Source: Actinomadura sp. DC4
GTDB taxonomy: Bacteria; Actinomycetota; Actinomycetes; Streptosporangiales; Streptosporangiaceae
DNA length: 64,000 nt
Direction of reading: 5' to 3'
Assembly (NCBI RefSeq): GCF_030406325.1
Contig: NZ_JAUEQY010000021.1
Coordinates: 1-64,000, forward strand
A model generated the notes under the pieces. That model did not search any database, was not told the DNA's origin, and saw nothing but the letters and a program-made list of their open reading frames with translations. Shown here in pieces: positions 54,563 through 62,710 of this stretch. The translations under genes were made by a program, and so were the position numbers. Position 1 is the stretch's first letter; the number at the start of each line of letters is the position of its first letter.

Positions 54563-55186
54563 TCAGCTCGCCAGGATGCCGACGAGCGCCCCGGCCAGCA
54601 TGAACGGCCCGAACGGTATCTCGGTCTCGCGCGAGCCCCGGCGCGTGGCGAGCAGGACGGCGGCGTACAGGCCGCCGAGGACGAACCCGCCCAGCACTCC
54701 CAGCCACCAGGCGGGTGCGCCGAGCCAGCCGAGGTAGAGCCCCAGCACGCCGGACAGTTTCACGTCGCCCCAGCCGATCGCCCCGGGCGCGAACAGGTGC
54801 TGCACGGCGTACAGCGCCCACAGCACGGCGAGCCCGATCAGCGCGTGCCCGAGCCGTGCGTAACGGCCGCCGGCGAGCGCCGCGACGCCCAGCAGCGCCG
54901 GGCCGATGAGATAGGAGGGCAGGGTGTACGGGTCGGGCAGGCGCTTGACCGCGACGTCGACGAAGGCCAGCAGCGAGCCGACGGCCGCGAGGTAGAGGTA
55001 GGCGGGCAGTTCGGCGTGGCCGCCCAGCCGCCAGGCCAGCGCGCCGGACGCGGCGGCCATGGTCACCGCGATGCCGGGCCGGGCCCAGCTTGAGGGCCGC
55101 TCGAAGTAGCGCTCCGCCAGGGGCGCGGCGAGCCAGCCGGCGACCGCGCCGCCGAGGGTGCACAGCGGCACCAGCCAGTCGACCAC
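54563..55186 (-). CDS. Prepilin peptidase (A24 family)
   Basis: A 207-residue membrane aspartic peptidase that cleaves the Flp/TadE-type signals of this locus. The GTG at 55186 lies four bases after GGGAGGA. Six or seven helices are predicted. The two catalytic aspartates are in FVDVAVKRLPDPYTLP and GWGDVKL (GxGD motif), both intact. The N-terminal methylase domain of the long type IV prepilin peptidases is missing, as usual for TadV/CpaA-type enzymes. A hairpin that can hide its ribosome-binding site lies just upstream. Confidence 0.9.
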   Translation of the reverse strand: MVDWLVPLCTLGGAVAGWLAAPLAERYFERPSSWARPGIAVTMAAASGALAWRLGGHAELPAYLYLAAVGSLLAFVDVAVKRLPDPYTLPSYLIGPALLGVAALAGGRYARLGHALIGLAVLWALYAVQHLFAPGAIGWGDVKLSGVLGLYLGWLGAPAWWLGVLGGFVLGGLYAAVLLATRRGSRETEIPFGPFMLAGALVGILAS

Positions 55187-55188
55187 AG

Positions 55189-55215
55189 ATCCTCCCGATA
55201 GCCCGATCGGAGGAT
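55189..55215 (-). promoter_or_regulatory. Hairpin that sequesters the prepilin peptidase ribosome-binding site
   Basis: On the minus strand ATCCTCCGAT (55215-55206) pairs with ATCGGGAGGAT (55199-55189) around CGGGCT, with one bulged base. The 3' arm contains the GGGAGGA site of the GTG at 55186. Translation would thus depend on opening this stem. Confidence 0.55.
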
Positions 55216-55233
55216 AGCGGTCCCCTGTGACGG

Positions 55234-55596
55234 TCAGACGAAGACCAGGGCGACGAAAATCAACAGCGCGGGGACGACCGGGAGCAGGCCCTGGACGATC
55301 GCGGGCAGGTCGCGGAAGCCCGCGCGGCGGCGCAGCAGGGCCAGCCCGATCACGGCCACGACCGCCCACAGCGCCATCACGGGCAGGACGAACAGCAGGA
55401 AGAGCCGCGCCGTCTCGGCCGGCGAGAGCGCGCAGCCGAACCCCAGGCCCTCGCACTGCCCCGGCGGCACGCTCTTGTCGCCGAAGAGGCCGTACAGCTC
55501 GAGCGCGACGGGGGGCAGTGCCGCGAACGCGAGCACCATCACGTACGGGAGCGCCCCACGACCGCTCGCCCGCTCAGTACCGCCCATAGCAGGCAT
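55234..55596 (-). CDS. Membrane protein of unknown function upstream of the prepilin peptidase
   Basis: A 120-residue protein with about three membrane helices (LPYVMVLAFAALPPVALEL; LFLLFVLPVMALWAVVAVIG; VPALLIFVALVFV) and a short Cys-containing loop (GQCEGLGFGCAL). The start is the ATG at 55596 after GGTGGGG; an ATG three codons later is possible. It is 47 bp upstream of the peptidase and probably in the same unit. I do not recognise the family. Confidence 0.7.
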   Translation of the reverse strand: MPAMGGTERASGRGALPYVMVLAFAALPPVALELYGLFGDKSVPPGQCEGLGFGCALSPAETARLFLLFVLPVMALWAVVAVIGLALLRRRAGFRDLPAIVQGLLPVVPALLIFVALVFV

Positions 55597-55689
55597 TATC
55601 CCCACCTGACCTCGCCCCGGCCGTACATCGGCCTGCCCGTTATCCACAGAGAGGTCCGCAGCCCGCGCGAGGCACCATAGAGTTGGCTC

Positions 55690-57393
55690 ATGGTGGATGC
55701 CGGATCAGTCGTTGACCTGCTGAAAGACGCTCGCGATCGGCGCAGTGCCGCGTTGATCCTCGAACTCGACCTGACCGACGGGATCGTGGAGGGGCAGCCC
55801 GCCGACCCGGTGTCGACGCTGCTCAGCATGCGCCGCACCCATCTGCGCGACGTGCTGGGCGGCCTGCGCCGGGCGCGTACGGACCCGCGGGTCAAGGCGC
55901 TCATCGTCAAGATCGGCGGGCAGCGCGTCGGCCTGGCGATGGCCCAGGAACTGCGCGACGCGGTTCGCGCGTTCCGCGACTCCGGAAAGCTCACGGTCGC
56001 CTGGGCCGAGTCGTTCGGCGAGGTCAGCCGCGGCACCGTTCCCTACTACCTGGCGACCGTCTTCGAGCGGATCTACATGCAGCCCTCCGGCGACCTGGCG
56101 CTGACCGGCGTCGCGCTGGAGGAGCCCTTCTTCAACGAGGCCCTCGGCAAGATCGGGGTCACGCCGCGCTTCGCCAAGCGGCACGAGTACAAGACGGCCG
56201 CGAACACCTTCATGGAGCGCGCCTACACCCCTGAGCACGAGGAGATGTCGGGCCGCCTGGTCGCCTCGGCCGGCGAGCAGGTCGTCGCGGGCGTCGCCGA
56301 AGGCCGCGGGCTGCCGGAGGAGCGCGTGCGCGAGCTGATCGACCGGGCCCCGCTCCTCGGCGCCGAGGCGCTGGAGGCCGGCCTGGTCGACCGGCTGGCC
56401 TACCGCGACGAGGTGTACGCCGAGGTGCGCGCCGCGGTCGCCGACGAGAACGCCCGGCTGCGCTACGTCGCCCGCTACAACCGTACGCAGGGGCTGGCCA
56501 AGCGCCTGCCGCGCCCGCAACAGGACGCCCTCGCGCTCATCCAGGGGCAGGGCCCGATCCGGCTGGGCCGCAGCGGGCGCAGCGCCATGCCCGGCCAGGG
56601 CTCCTCGATCGGCTCGGAGACGATCGCGGCGGCCTTCCGCGCCGCGGTCAAGGACGACCGGGTCAAGGCGATCGTGTTCCGCGTGGACAGCCCCGGCGGC
56701 TCGTACGTCGCCTCCGACACGATCTGGCGCGAGGTCGTGCTCGCCCGCGAGGCCGGCAAGCCCGTGGTGGTCTCGATGGGCAACGTCGCGGCGTCGGGCG
56801 GCTACTTCGTCGCCGCGCCCGCCACCGTGATCGTCGCCCAGCCCGGCACGCTGACCGGCTCGATCGGCGTCGTGGTCGGCAAGCCCGTCATCGGCGACCT
56901 GCTGGAGCGCCTCGGCATCGGCCTGGGCAGCGTCGAGCAGGGCGCGCACGCCCGGATGTTCGCCCCGACGCGCGACTTCACCGAGGACGAGTGGACGCGG
57001 GTGAACCACTTCCTGGACCGGGTCTACGACGACTTCGTCGGCAAGGTCGCCGAGGGCCGCGACCTGCCTCGCGACCGCGTCGACACGCTGGCGCGGGGCC
57101 GCGTGTGGACCGGCGCGGACGCGCACGAGCGGGGCCTGGTGGACGAGCTCGGCGGGCTCACCCGCGCGCTGGAGCTGGCACGGAAGAAGTCCGGCCTGGC
57201 CGCCGACTCCCCCGTACGCGTGTACCCGCACGTCTCCCCCCTCGACCGGCTGCGCCCGGCCGACTCGAGCGAGGACCGTACTGCCGCCACGGCACGTCTG
57301 GACGCCTGGGGCCCGATGACCACGCTCGCGTCCCGCATCGGCCTCCCGTCCGGCGGCCCGCTCCTGCTCCCGGGCACCTGGGACCTCGCCTGA
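55690..57393 (+). CDS. sppA: Signal peptide peptidase SppA (67K type, S49 family)
   Basis: A 567-residue double-domain S49 peptidase that degrades cleaved signal peptides. The first domain has the catalytic lysine region KRHEYKTAANTFMERAYTP. The second has the nucleophile serine in GNVAASGGYFVAAPA, followed by GTLTGSIGVVVGKPV. This split of Lys and Ser across the two repeats is the known arrangement of the 67K form. No clear N-terminal membrane anchor is seen, unlike the E. coli enzyme. It is divergent from the membrane protein gene and monocistronic. Confidence 0.92.
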   Translation: MVDAGSVVDLLKDARDRRSAALILELDLTDGIVEGQPADPVSTLLSMRRTHLRDVLGGLRRARTDPRVKALIVKIGGQRVGLAMAQELRDAVRAFRDSGKLTVAWAESFGEVSRGTVPYYLATVFERIYMQPSGDLALTGVALEEPFFNEALGKIGVTPRFAKRHEYKTAANTFMERAYTPEHEEMSGRLVASAGEQVVAGVAEGRGLPEERVRELIDRAPLLGAEALEAGLVDRLAYRDEVYAEVRAAVADENARLRYVARYNRTQGLAKRLPRPQQDALALIQGQGPIRLGRSGRSAMPGQGSSIGSETIAAAFRAAVKDDRVKAIVFRVDSPGGSYVASDTIWREVVLAREAGKPVVVSMGNVAASGGYFVAAPATVIVAQPGTLTGSIGVVVGKPVIGDLLERLGIGLGSVEQGAHARMFAPTRDFTEDEWTRVNHFLDRVYDDFVGKVAEGRDLPRDRVDTLARGRVWTGADAHERGLVDELGGLTRALELARKKSGLAADSPVRVYPHVSPLDRLRPADSSEDRTAATARLDAWGPMTTLASRIGLPSGGPLLLPGTWDLA

Positions 57394-57437
57394 CGGGGCG
57401 TGCGATAGTGGCCCGGTGATCGAAAAGGTTGCCGGGC

Positions 57438-57923
57438 GTGGGTGAGGTCGGCCCGCAGGACTTCACCGACGCGGTGGCGACGTTCGGGACCGGTGTCGTC
57501 GTCGTGACCGTGCGCGATGGGCGGGACGACATCGGGACCACGCTCACGGCGTTCTCCTCCGTCTCGCTCGAACCCCCGCTGGTGCTCGTCGCGGTGGCCG
57601 CCGAGTCCTACCTCACCGAGGTGCTGCGGCGCTGTGAGCGGTTCGCGGTGACCGTGCTCTCCGCCGAGCAGCGGGTCATCGCCGGACGGTTCGCGTCCGC
57701 GGGCCGGCCCAGCGCGCGGCTGCTCGTGGCCGGCGTCCCTCACCACCGCGGCACGCTCTCGGACGCGCTCATCGTGGACGACGGACGGGCCGCGCTCGAA
57801 TGTGAGACGCGACAGCACTTCCCCGCCGGCGATCACGAGATCTTTCTGGCAGAAGTCCGTTCTGTCGATTATGTCGCTTTGAAGCGATCTCCGCTCATCC
57901 GTGTCGATCACCGTTACCGCTGA
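57438..57923 (+). CDS. Flavin reductase-like domain protein
   Basis: A 161-residue FMN-binding split-barrel protein. I chose the GTG at 57438, nine bases after AAAGG; a TTG three codons earlier is possible. The family pattern is visible: FTDAVATFGTGVVVVTVRDG at the start, TTLTAFSSVSLEPPLVLVAV (the SLxPP flavin-contacting segment), FAVTVLSAEQ and the closing LIRVDHRYR. Members reduce flavins for partner monooxygenases or bind flavin in other redox roles. No partner enzyme is adjacent. Confidence 0.88.
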   Translation: MGEVGPQDFTDAVATFGTGVVVVTVRDGRDDIGTTLTAFSSVSLEPPLVLVAVAAESYLTEVLRRCERFAVTVLSAEQRVIAGRFASAGRPSARLLVAGVPHHRGTLSDALIVDDGRAALECETRQHFPAGDHEIFLAEVRSVDYVALKRSPLIRVDHRYR

Positions 57924-58050
57924 CAGGATCGGCCGACCGGACAGTTCCGCGCTCCCATCGGCGAACGCCCGAAACCCCCTCCGACCACGTATGTCGCCCT
58001 GAATGGCGCGTGACAGCCACCATTACCCGATGTCACTTCCCTGATCCGCT

Positions 58051-58086
58051 GGGACAAGTTCACGAGCCATTAGTGACACTTGTCCC
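58051..58086. promoter_or_regulatory. Inverted repeat upstream of the lanthipeptide cluster
   Basis: GGGACAAGT at 58051-58059 and ACTTGTCCC at 58078-58086 are a perfect 9-bp inverted repeat, with CAC/GTG extending it inward. It lies 86 bases before the synthetase start in the 249-bp gap. A further GAAGGTC (58110-58116)/GACCTTC (58142-58148) repeat lies in the likely leader. Either may bind a cluster regulator, none of which is in the window. Confidence 0.5.
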
Positions 58087-58172
58087 TAGGTTTCCCCTAC
58101 CCGGCCTGCGAAGGTCTGTCTCGGAACGAACGGTCGGAATCGACCTTCTCCGAACAGCAGAGGACAGACCCG

Positions 58173-60725
58173 GTGGAAAAGCAGTACGAAGTGTATTGCC
58201 TGAAAGACAGGCTCTTCTACGACGTCCTTGACGGACAGGAGAGCCCGGCTTTCACCATCGTCGATGACCTGCTACCCGAGGGCTGGCAGCGAATCCAGCG
58301 TAACGAATGGATCGTCTACGTTCCCCCGGTCAGCGTGATCCCGTCCCAGGGCTGGAAGATCCACGTGTCCACCGGGCACGAGAACGCCTCTGACGTGCTG
58401 GTACGCGTCCGTGACTACTGCCTCCCCCGCGGGATCTCCTTCAAGCACCTGCGCAGCGTGAACATGCTCCTCATGCGCAATGCCAAATACTCACCGAGGG
58501 GCGCCAGCGGGAAACTCATCACCATTTACCCGCGTGATGACGCCGAGCTCGCGACCATTCTCGAGGAGCTCGGCGCCGAAATCGACGGCGAACCCGGCCC
58601 GTACGTTCTCAGCGACCTGCGCATCGGCGCCGGCCCGCTCTACGTCCGTTACGGCGGATTCACCGAGCGCTTCTGTGAGGACGAGACCGGCCGGCTCGTC
58701 GCCGCGATCGAGGACGGCGACGGACGGCTCGTCCCGGACCGCCGCGACCCGGTCTTCACGGTCCCGGCCTGGGTGACGCTGCCGGACTGCCTGGCACCGC
58801 ACCTCGACGCGCGCAACGCCGTGACGATGACCGGAATCCCGTACGTCATCAAGGAGGCGCTGCACTTCTCCAACGGCGGTGGCGTGTACGCCGGTGAGGA
58901 CACCCGTACGGGCCGGAAGGTGGTGCTCAAGGAGGGCCGGCCGCACGCGGGCCTGGCGGCCGACGGCGCGGACGCCGTCACGCGGGTCCGGCGTGAGCAT
59001 GACATCCTCCAGCTGCTCGCCGGCATCGACGGGGTCCCCGCGGCCCTCGACTACTTCGTCGTGGGCGACCACCACTTCCTGGTCGAGGAGTTCGTCGAGG
59101 GAAAGCCGCTCAACACCTTCTTCGCCGAACGGCACCCGCTGCTGGACCCCGAGCCGGACCCGCAGGACCTGGCCGGCTACGCGGCCTGGGCGATGAAGAT
59201 CTACGCCGCCACCGAGCGCATCATCCGGAAGGTGCACGCCCGCGGCGTCGCCTTCAACGACCTGCACATGTTCAACATCATGGTGGCGCCGGACGACACG
59301 GTCTCCCTGATCGACTTCGAGGCCGCGGCACCCGCGGCCGAGGAGCGCCGGCAGACGCTCGCCAACCCCGGCTTCATCGCCCCGCCGAACCGCCGGGGCA
59401 CCACGATCGACCGCTACAGCCTCGCCTGTCTCAAGATCGCGCTGTTCGCCCCGTCGACCACCCTGTTCATGCTCGACCTGTCCAAGGCGGCTCACCTGGC
59501 GGAGGTGATCGCCGAGTGGTTCCCGGTGCCCGAGGGGTACCTCCAGGAGGCGGTCGACGAGATCACCCGGGGCGAGCCGGGCCGGCCACCGATCCCCCGG
59601 TTCGCTCCGGGTCAGCCCGGCTGGGAGGACGCGCGTACCGCCCTGAGCAGGGCCATCCTCACCAGCGCGACCCCGCAGCGCGACGACCGGCTGTTCCCCG
59701 GCGACATCCAGCAGTTCGGCAGCGGCGGGCTCGGCCTGGCGTTCGGCGCGGCAGGCGTCCTGTACGCCCTCGACGTCACCGGCGCCGGCGTCCTGCCGGA
59801 GCACGTGAACTGGCTGGCCGACCACGCGACCGACCCTCCACAGGGCACCGGGCTCGGCCTGTACGACGGCCTGCACGGCGCGGCGTACGGCCTCGCCCAC
59901 CTGGGGCGGATCGACGCCGCCTCCAAGACCATCGACATCTGCCTCGGCGAACGCTGGGAGAAGCTCGGCGTCGACCTGCACGGCGGGCTGTCCGGCGTCG
60001 CGCTCAACCTGGACCATCTCGCCGACGCGCTGACGGCGCCCGAGCTGCGCGAGGCCGCCACGCGTGCCGCGCAGATCGTCGCGGACCACGTCCTGGCCGC
60101 CGAGGGCGTCCCGGCACGGCCCGGGCTGATGCGCGGCATGTCCGGACCGGCCCTGATGTTCATCCGGTTCTTCGAGCGCACCGGCGACACGAGCCTGCTC
60201 GCACTCGCGGCGCGCGCCATCGGACTGGACCTGGACGGGTGCGTGACCGACAAGAACGGCGCGCTGCACGTCCGCGACGGCTCGCGCGTCCTGCCCTATC
60301 TCGGACGGGGCAGCGTCGGGATCGGCATGGTCATCGACGACTACCTCGCCCACCGTGAGGACGAACGCCTCCGCGAGGCGCAGGACAAGATCCGCATTGC
60401 CGCTCTCACGCGGTACTACGCGCAGTCCGGGCTGTTCGCCGGGCGCGCCGGGATGCTGCTCCACCTCTCCCGGCAGCGCGACCCGCGGACCGCCATGCAC
60501 GTACGCGACATGGCCTGGCACGCGCTCTCGTACGGCGGCGGGCTCGCCTTCCCCGGCGAGAACCTGCTGCGGATGTCGATGGACCTGGGCACCGGCACCG
60601 CCGGCGTGCTGCTGGCGCTCGGCGCGGCACTGCACGAGAGCCCGGTCCACCTGCCGTTCCTGACGGCACCAGAGCTTCCCGCGAGATCCCTCGCGGGGAC
60701 GGCGACGACTCAGGCAAGGGGGTGA
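58173..60725 (+). CDS. lanKC: Class III lanthipeptide synthetase LanKC (RamC/AmfT-like)
   Basis: An 850-residue trifunctional enzyme that phosphorylates and dehydrates Ser/Thr and cyclises them onto Cys. The GTG at 58173 follows AGAGGA. The opening YEVYCLKDRLFYDVL and the lyase domain (~1-220) are typical. The Ser/Thr kinase domain (~230-480) has Lys253 in VVLKEGR, Asp363 in GVAFNDLHMFNIM and Asp381 in LIDFEAA. The LanC-like cyclase domain (~510-840) has GLHGAAYGLAHLG, LHGGLSGVAL and GTGTAGVLLAL, without obvious zinc ligands, as in class III enzymes. Two precursor genes follow directly. Confidence 0.95.
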   Translation: MEKQYEVYCLKDRLFYDVLDGQESPAFTIVDDLLPEGWQRIQRNEWIVYVPPVSVIPSQGWKIHVSTGHENASDVLVRVRDYCLPRGISFKHLRSVNMLLMRNAKYSPRGASGKLITIYPRDDAELATILEELGAEIDGEPGPYVLSDLRIGAGPLYVRYGGFTERFCEDETGRLVAAIEDGDGRLVPDRRDPVFTVPAWVTLPDCLAPHLDARNAVTMTGIPYVIKEALHFSNGGGVYAGEDTRTGRKVVLKEGRPHAGLAADGADAVTRVRREHDILQLLAGIDGVPAALDYFVVGDHHFLVEEFVEGKPLNTFFAERHPLLDPEPDPQDLAGYAAWAMKIYAATERIIRKVHARGVAFNDLHMFNIMVAPDDTVSLIDFEAAAPAAEERRQTLANPGFIAPPNRRGTTIDRYSLACLKIALFAPSTTLFMLDLSKAAHLAEVIAEWFPVPEGYLQEAVDEITRGEPGRPPIPRFAPGQPGWEDARTALSRAILTSATPQRDDRLFPGDIQQFGSGGLGLAFGAAGVLYALDVTGAGVLPEHVNWLADHATDPPQGTGLGLYDGLHGAAYGLAHLGRIDAASKTIDICLGERWEKLGVDLHGGLSGVALNLDHLADALTAPELREAATRAAQIVADHVLAAEGVPARPGLMRGMSGPALMFIRFFERTGDTSLLALAARAIGLDLDGCVTDKNGALHVRDGSRVLPYLGRGSVGIGMVIDDYLAHREDERLREAQDKIRIAALTRYYAQSGLFAGRAGMLLHLSRQRDPRTAMHVRDMAWHALSYGGGLAFPGENLLRMSMDLGTGTAGVLLALGAALHESPVHLPFLTAPELPARSLAGTATTQARG

Positions 60726-60726
60726 C

Positions 60727-60858
60727 ATGACGATGGCGCTTCTGGACATGCAGGGGATGGACACCACCCCGGGTGGCGGCGGTGGCGGCGGCGGCGAGAA
60801 CAACAGCACGCTGAGCCTGCTCTGCCACAGCTCGCACAGCATCACGATCTGCCTCTGA
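60727..60858 (+). CDS. SapB-like class III lanthipeptide precursor, copy 1
   Basis: A 43-residue peptide. The ATG at 60727 follows AAGGGGGTG that overlaps the synthetase stop; an internal ATG at 60733 would begin MALLDMQGMD, closer to RamS/AmfS precursors. The leader has the LLDMQ recognition motif, then a run of eight glycines. The core STLSLLCHSSHSITICL holds two Ser-x2-Ser-x(2-3)-Cys units (S-TL-S-LL-C and S-SH-S-ITI-C) that can become labionin or lanthionine rings, the same layout as SapB. The product is probably a morphogenetic surfactant-like peptide. Confidence 0.93.
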   Translation: MTMALLDMQGMDTTPGGGGGGGGENNSTLSLLCHSSHSITICL

Positions 60859-60901
60859 CGGGGCCGGTCCGGACCGAACTCTCACCCGACGAGGAGGTGA
60901 C

Positions 60902-61030
60902 TTGACGATGGCGCTTCTGGACATGCAGGGGATGGACACCACCCCCGGTGGGGGCGGCGGCGGCGGCGAGAACAACAGCACGCTGAGCCTGCTCTGCCAC
61001 AGCTCGCACAGCATCACGATCTGCCTCTGA
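60902..61030 (+). CDS. SapB-like class III lanthipeptide precursor, copy 2
   Basis: A 42-residue peptide identical to copy 1 except for seven instead of eight glycines in the spacer. The TTG at 60902 follows GAGGAGG at four bases; the ATG at 60908 (MALLDMQ) at ten bases may be the true start. The core is the same 17 residues, so both genes give one product. The DNA is almost identical too, with changes mainly in the Gly codons, which points to a recent tandem duplication. It lies 43 bp after copy 1, across a short GGTCCGGACC palindrome. Confidence 0.92.
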   Translation: MTMALLDMQGMDTTPGGGGGGGENNSTLSLLCHSSHSITICL

Positions 61031-61039
61031 TGACTGCCC

Positions 61040-61069
61040 CGTGGCCCTGAGTGCCATGGCAGGGCCACG
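61040..61069 (+). terminator. Perfect hairpin between the precursor genes and the exporter genes
   Basis: CGTGGCCCTG at 61040-61049 pairs with CAGGGCCACG at 61060-61069 over a 10-base loop, nine bases after the second precursor stop and 15 before the exporter ATG. It would reduce read-through into the exporter or protect the precursor mRNA 3' end. Confidence 0.75.
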
Positions 61070-61084
61070 ACAGCAAGGAGACCG

Positions 61085-62710
61085 ATGACGGCGAGCGGGC
61101 TCGTGATTCGGACCATCCGCCACGGCGGGGTCTGGGCGAGCCTGCTCGCCGTCACCTCATTACTCCAGGCCGGGGCGGCCGTCCTCCTACCGGCGGTACT
61201 CGGCCGGGCGGTGGACGGCGTACTCGGCGGATCCACCGCCGTGACCTGGCCGGTCGCGTACGCGGGACTGGTCGCCCTGGCCATGACCGGCGACGCGCTG
61301 AGCGAGCTGTCCATCGGCGCGAGCACGGCACGGGCGACCGCACGGCTGCGGCACGGGTTCACCCGCCACGTCCTGGGCCTCGGCCCCGCGACCGGCCTGC
61401 CCGCCGGCGACCTGACGAGCCGCGCGGTCACCGCCACCGCCGACGCCGCGTACGCCCCGTCGGCCGCGATCCTGACGTTCACCGCGATCGTGCCGCCGCT
61501 CGGCGGCCTGATCGCCCTCATCCTTCTCGACCCCTGGCTCGCGCTCACCTTCGCGGTCGGCCTTCCGGTGATCGCCGCGCTGCTGCGGTCGTTCGTCCGC
61601 GACACCTCCTCGGTGGTCGCCCGGTACCTGGAGGCCCAGGGCCGGATCGCCGCCCGCCTGGTCGAGACGCTCGCCGGGAACCGTACGGTCGCCGCGGCCG
61701 GCACCGCCGAGCGCGAGACCGAGCGGGTCCTCGAACCCCTGCCCGAGCTGGCCGCGCACGGCCACACCACGTGGCGGATCCAGGCGACGATCTCCGGCCG
61801 CGGCACGCTCGCCGTCCCGCTGCTGCAGGTCGCGGTGCTCGCCGTCGCCGGCTACGAGCTGGCGCACGGCCGGCTGAGCACAGGCGGGCTGCTGGCCGCG
61901 ACGCAGTACGCGGGCCTCGGCTCCGACATCGGCCCGGTGATCTCCCAGCTCGGCCGGCTGGCCCGCGCCCGCGCCGGCGCCGCCCGGCTGATCCCGGTGC
62001 TGGACCGGCCCCTGCCGGAGTACGGGCCGGCGACGCTGCCGGACGGGCCCGGGCGGCTGGAGTTCCGCGACGTGTCGGCGGCCTCGGTGCTCGGCCATCT
62101 GGACCTGGTCGTTCCCGGCGGCGGCTCGGTGGCCGTCGTCGGCCGGTCCGGGGCCGGCAAGTCGCTGCTGGCCGCGCTGGCCGGGCGGCTGGCCGACCCC
62201 GACGGCGGGCAGATCCTGCTCGACGGCGTACCGCTGGCGTCGCTGCGGCACGGCGAACTGCGGAACGCGGTCGGGTACGCCTTCGCACGTCCCGCGCTGT
62301 TCGGCGCCACTCTCGCCGACGCGATCGGCGGCAACGCCGAGCGCGCCGCGCGGTCGGCCTGCGCGGACCCCTTCATCCGGCGGCTGCCCCTGGGCTATCG
62401 CACGCCGCCGGCCGAGACGCCGATGTCAGGCGGAGAGCTGCAGCGCCTCGGCCTGGCGCGCGCCTTCGCTCACCCCGGGCGGGTACTCGTCCTGGACGAC
62501 GCCACCTCCAGCCTCGACACCGTCACCGAGGTGCAGGTCGGCGATGTACTCACCCGTGACGGCCGCACCCGGTTGGTCATCGCGCACCGGGTCGGCACGG
62601 CGGCGCGCGCGGACCTGGTCGCCTGGATCGACGGCGGCCGGGTCCGCGCCTGCGCACCCCACCACGAGCTGTGGCCCGACCCCGGCTACCGCGAGGTGTT
62701 CGGTGAGTGA
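61085..62710 (+). CDS. ABC exporter half-transporter of the lanthipeptide cluster (RamA/AmfB-like)
   Basis: A 541-residue fused permease-ATPase from the ATG at 61085 after AAGGAG. The N-terminal ~300 residues contain about six membrane helices (VWASLLAVTSLLQAGAAVLL; IVPPLGGLIALILLDPW). The C-terminal ATPase has Walker A VGRSGAGKSLLA, the signature MSGGELQRLGLARA and Walker B VLVLDDATSSLD. The Q-loop (AFARPALFG) lacks the usual glutamine. As in ramAB, two half-transporters are encoded in tandem and presumably form a heterodimer that exports the modified peptide. Its stop is eight bases inside the next gene. Confidence 0.92.
   Translation: MTASGLVIRTIRHGGVWASLLAVTSLLQAGAAVLLPAVLGRAVDGVLGGSTAVTWPVAYAGLVALAMTGDALSELSIGASTARATARLRHGFTRHVLGLGPATGLPAGDLTSRAVTATADAAYAPSAAILTFTAIVPPLGGLIALILLDPWLALTFAVGLPVIAALLRSFVRDTSSVVARYLEAQGRIAARLVETLAGNRTVAAAGTAERETERVLEPLPELAAHGHTTWRIQATISGRGTLAVPLLQVAVLAVAGYELAHGRLSTGGLLAATQYAGLGSDIGPVISQLGRLARARAGAARLIPVLDRPLPEYGPATLPDGPGRLEFRDVSAASVLGHLDLVVPGGGSVAVVGRSGAGKSLLAALAGRLADPDGGQILLDGVPLASLRHGELRNAVGYAFARPALFGATLADAIGGNAERAARSACADPFIRRLPLGYRTPPAETPMSGGELQRLGLARAFAHPGRVLVLDDATSSLDTVTEVQVGDVLTRDGRTRLVIAHRVGTAARADLVAWIDGGRVRACAPHHELWPDPGYREVFGE

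Noticed and set aside
54351-54737. Small plus-strand gene after the Tad operator repeat
   Set aside because: No ribosome-binding site, overlaps the prepilin peptidase gene, and its sequence is Arg/Pro/Ser-rich without conserved features.
60406-61806. Long minus-strand frame across the precursor genes with repeated segments
   Set aside because: The repetition only mirrors the duplicated precursor genes on the plus strand, which have leader, core and ribosome-binding sites.
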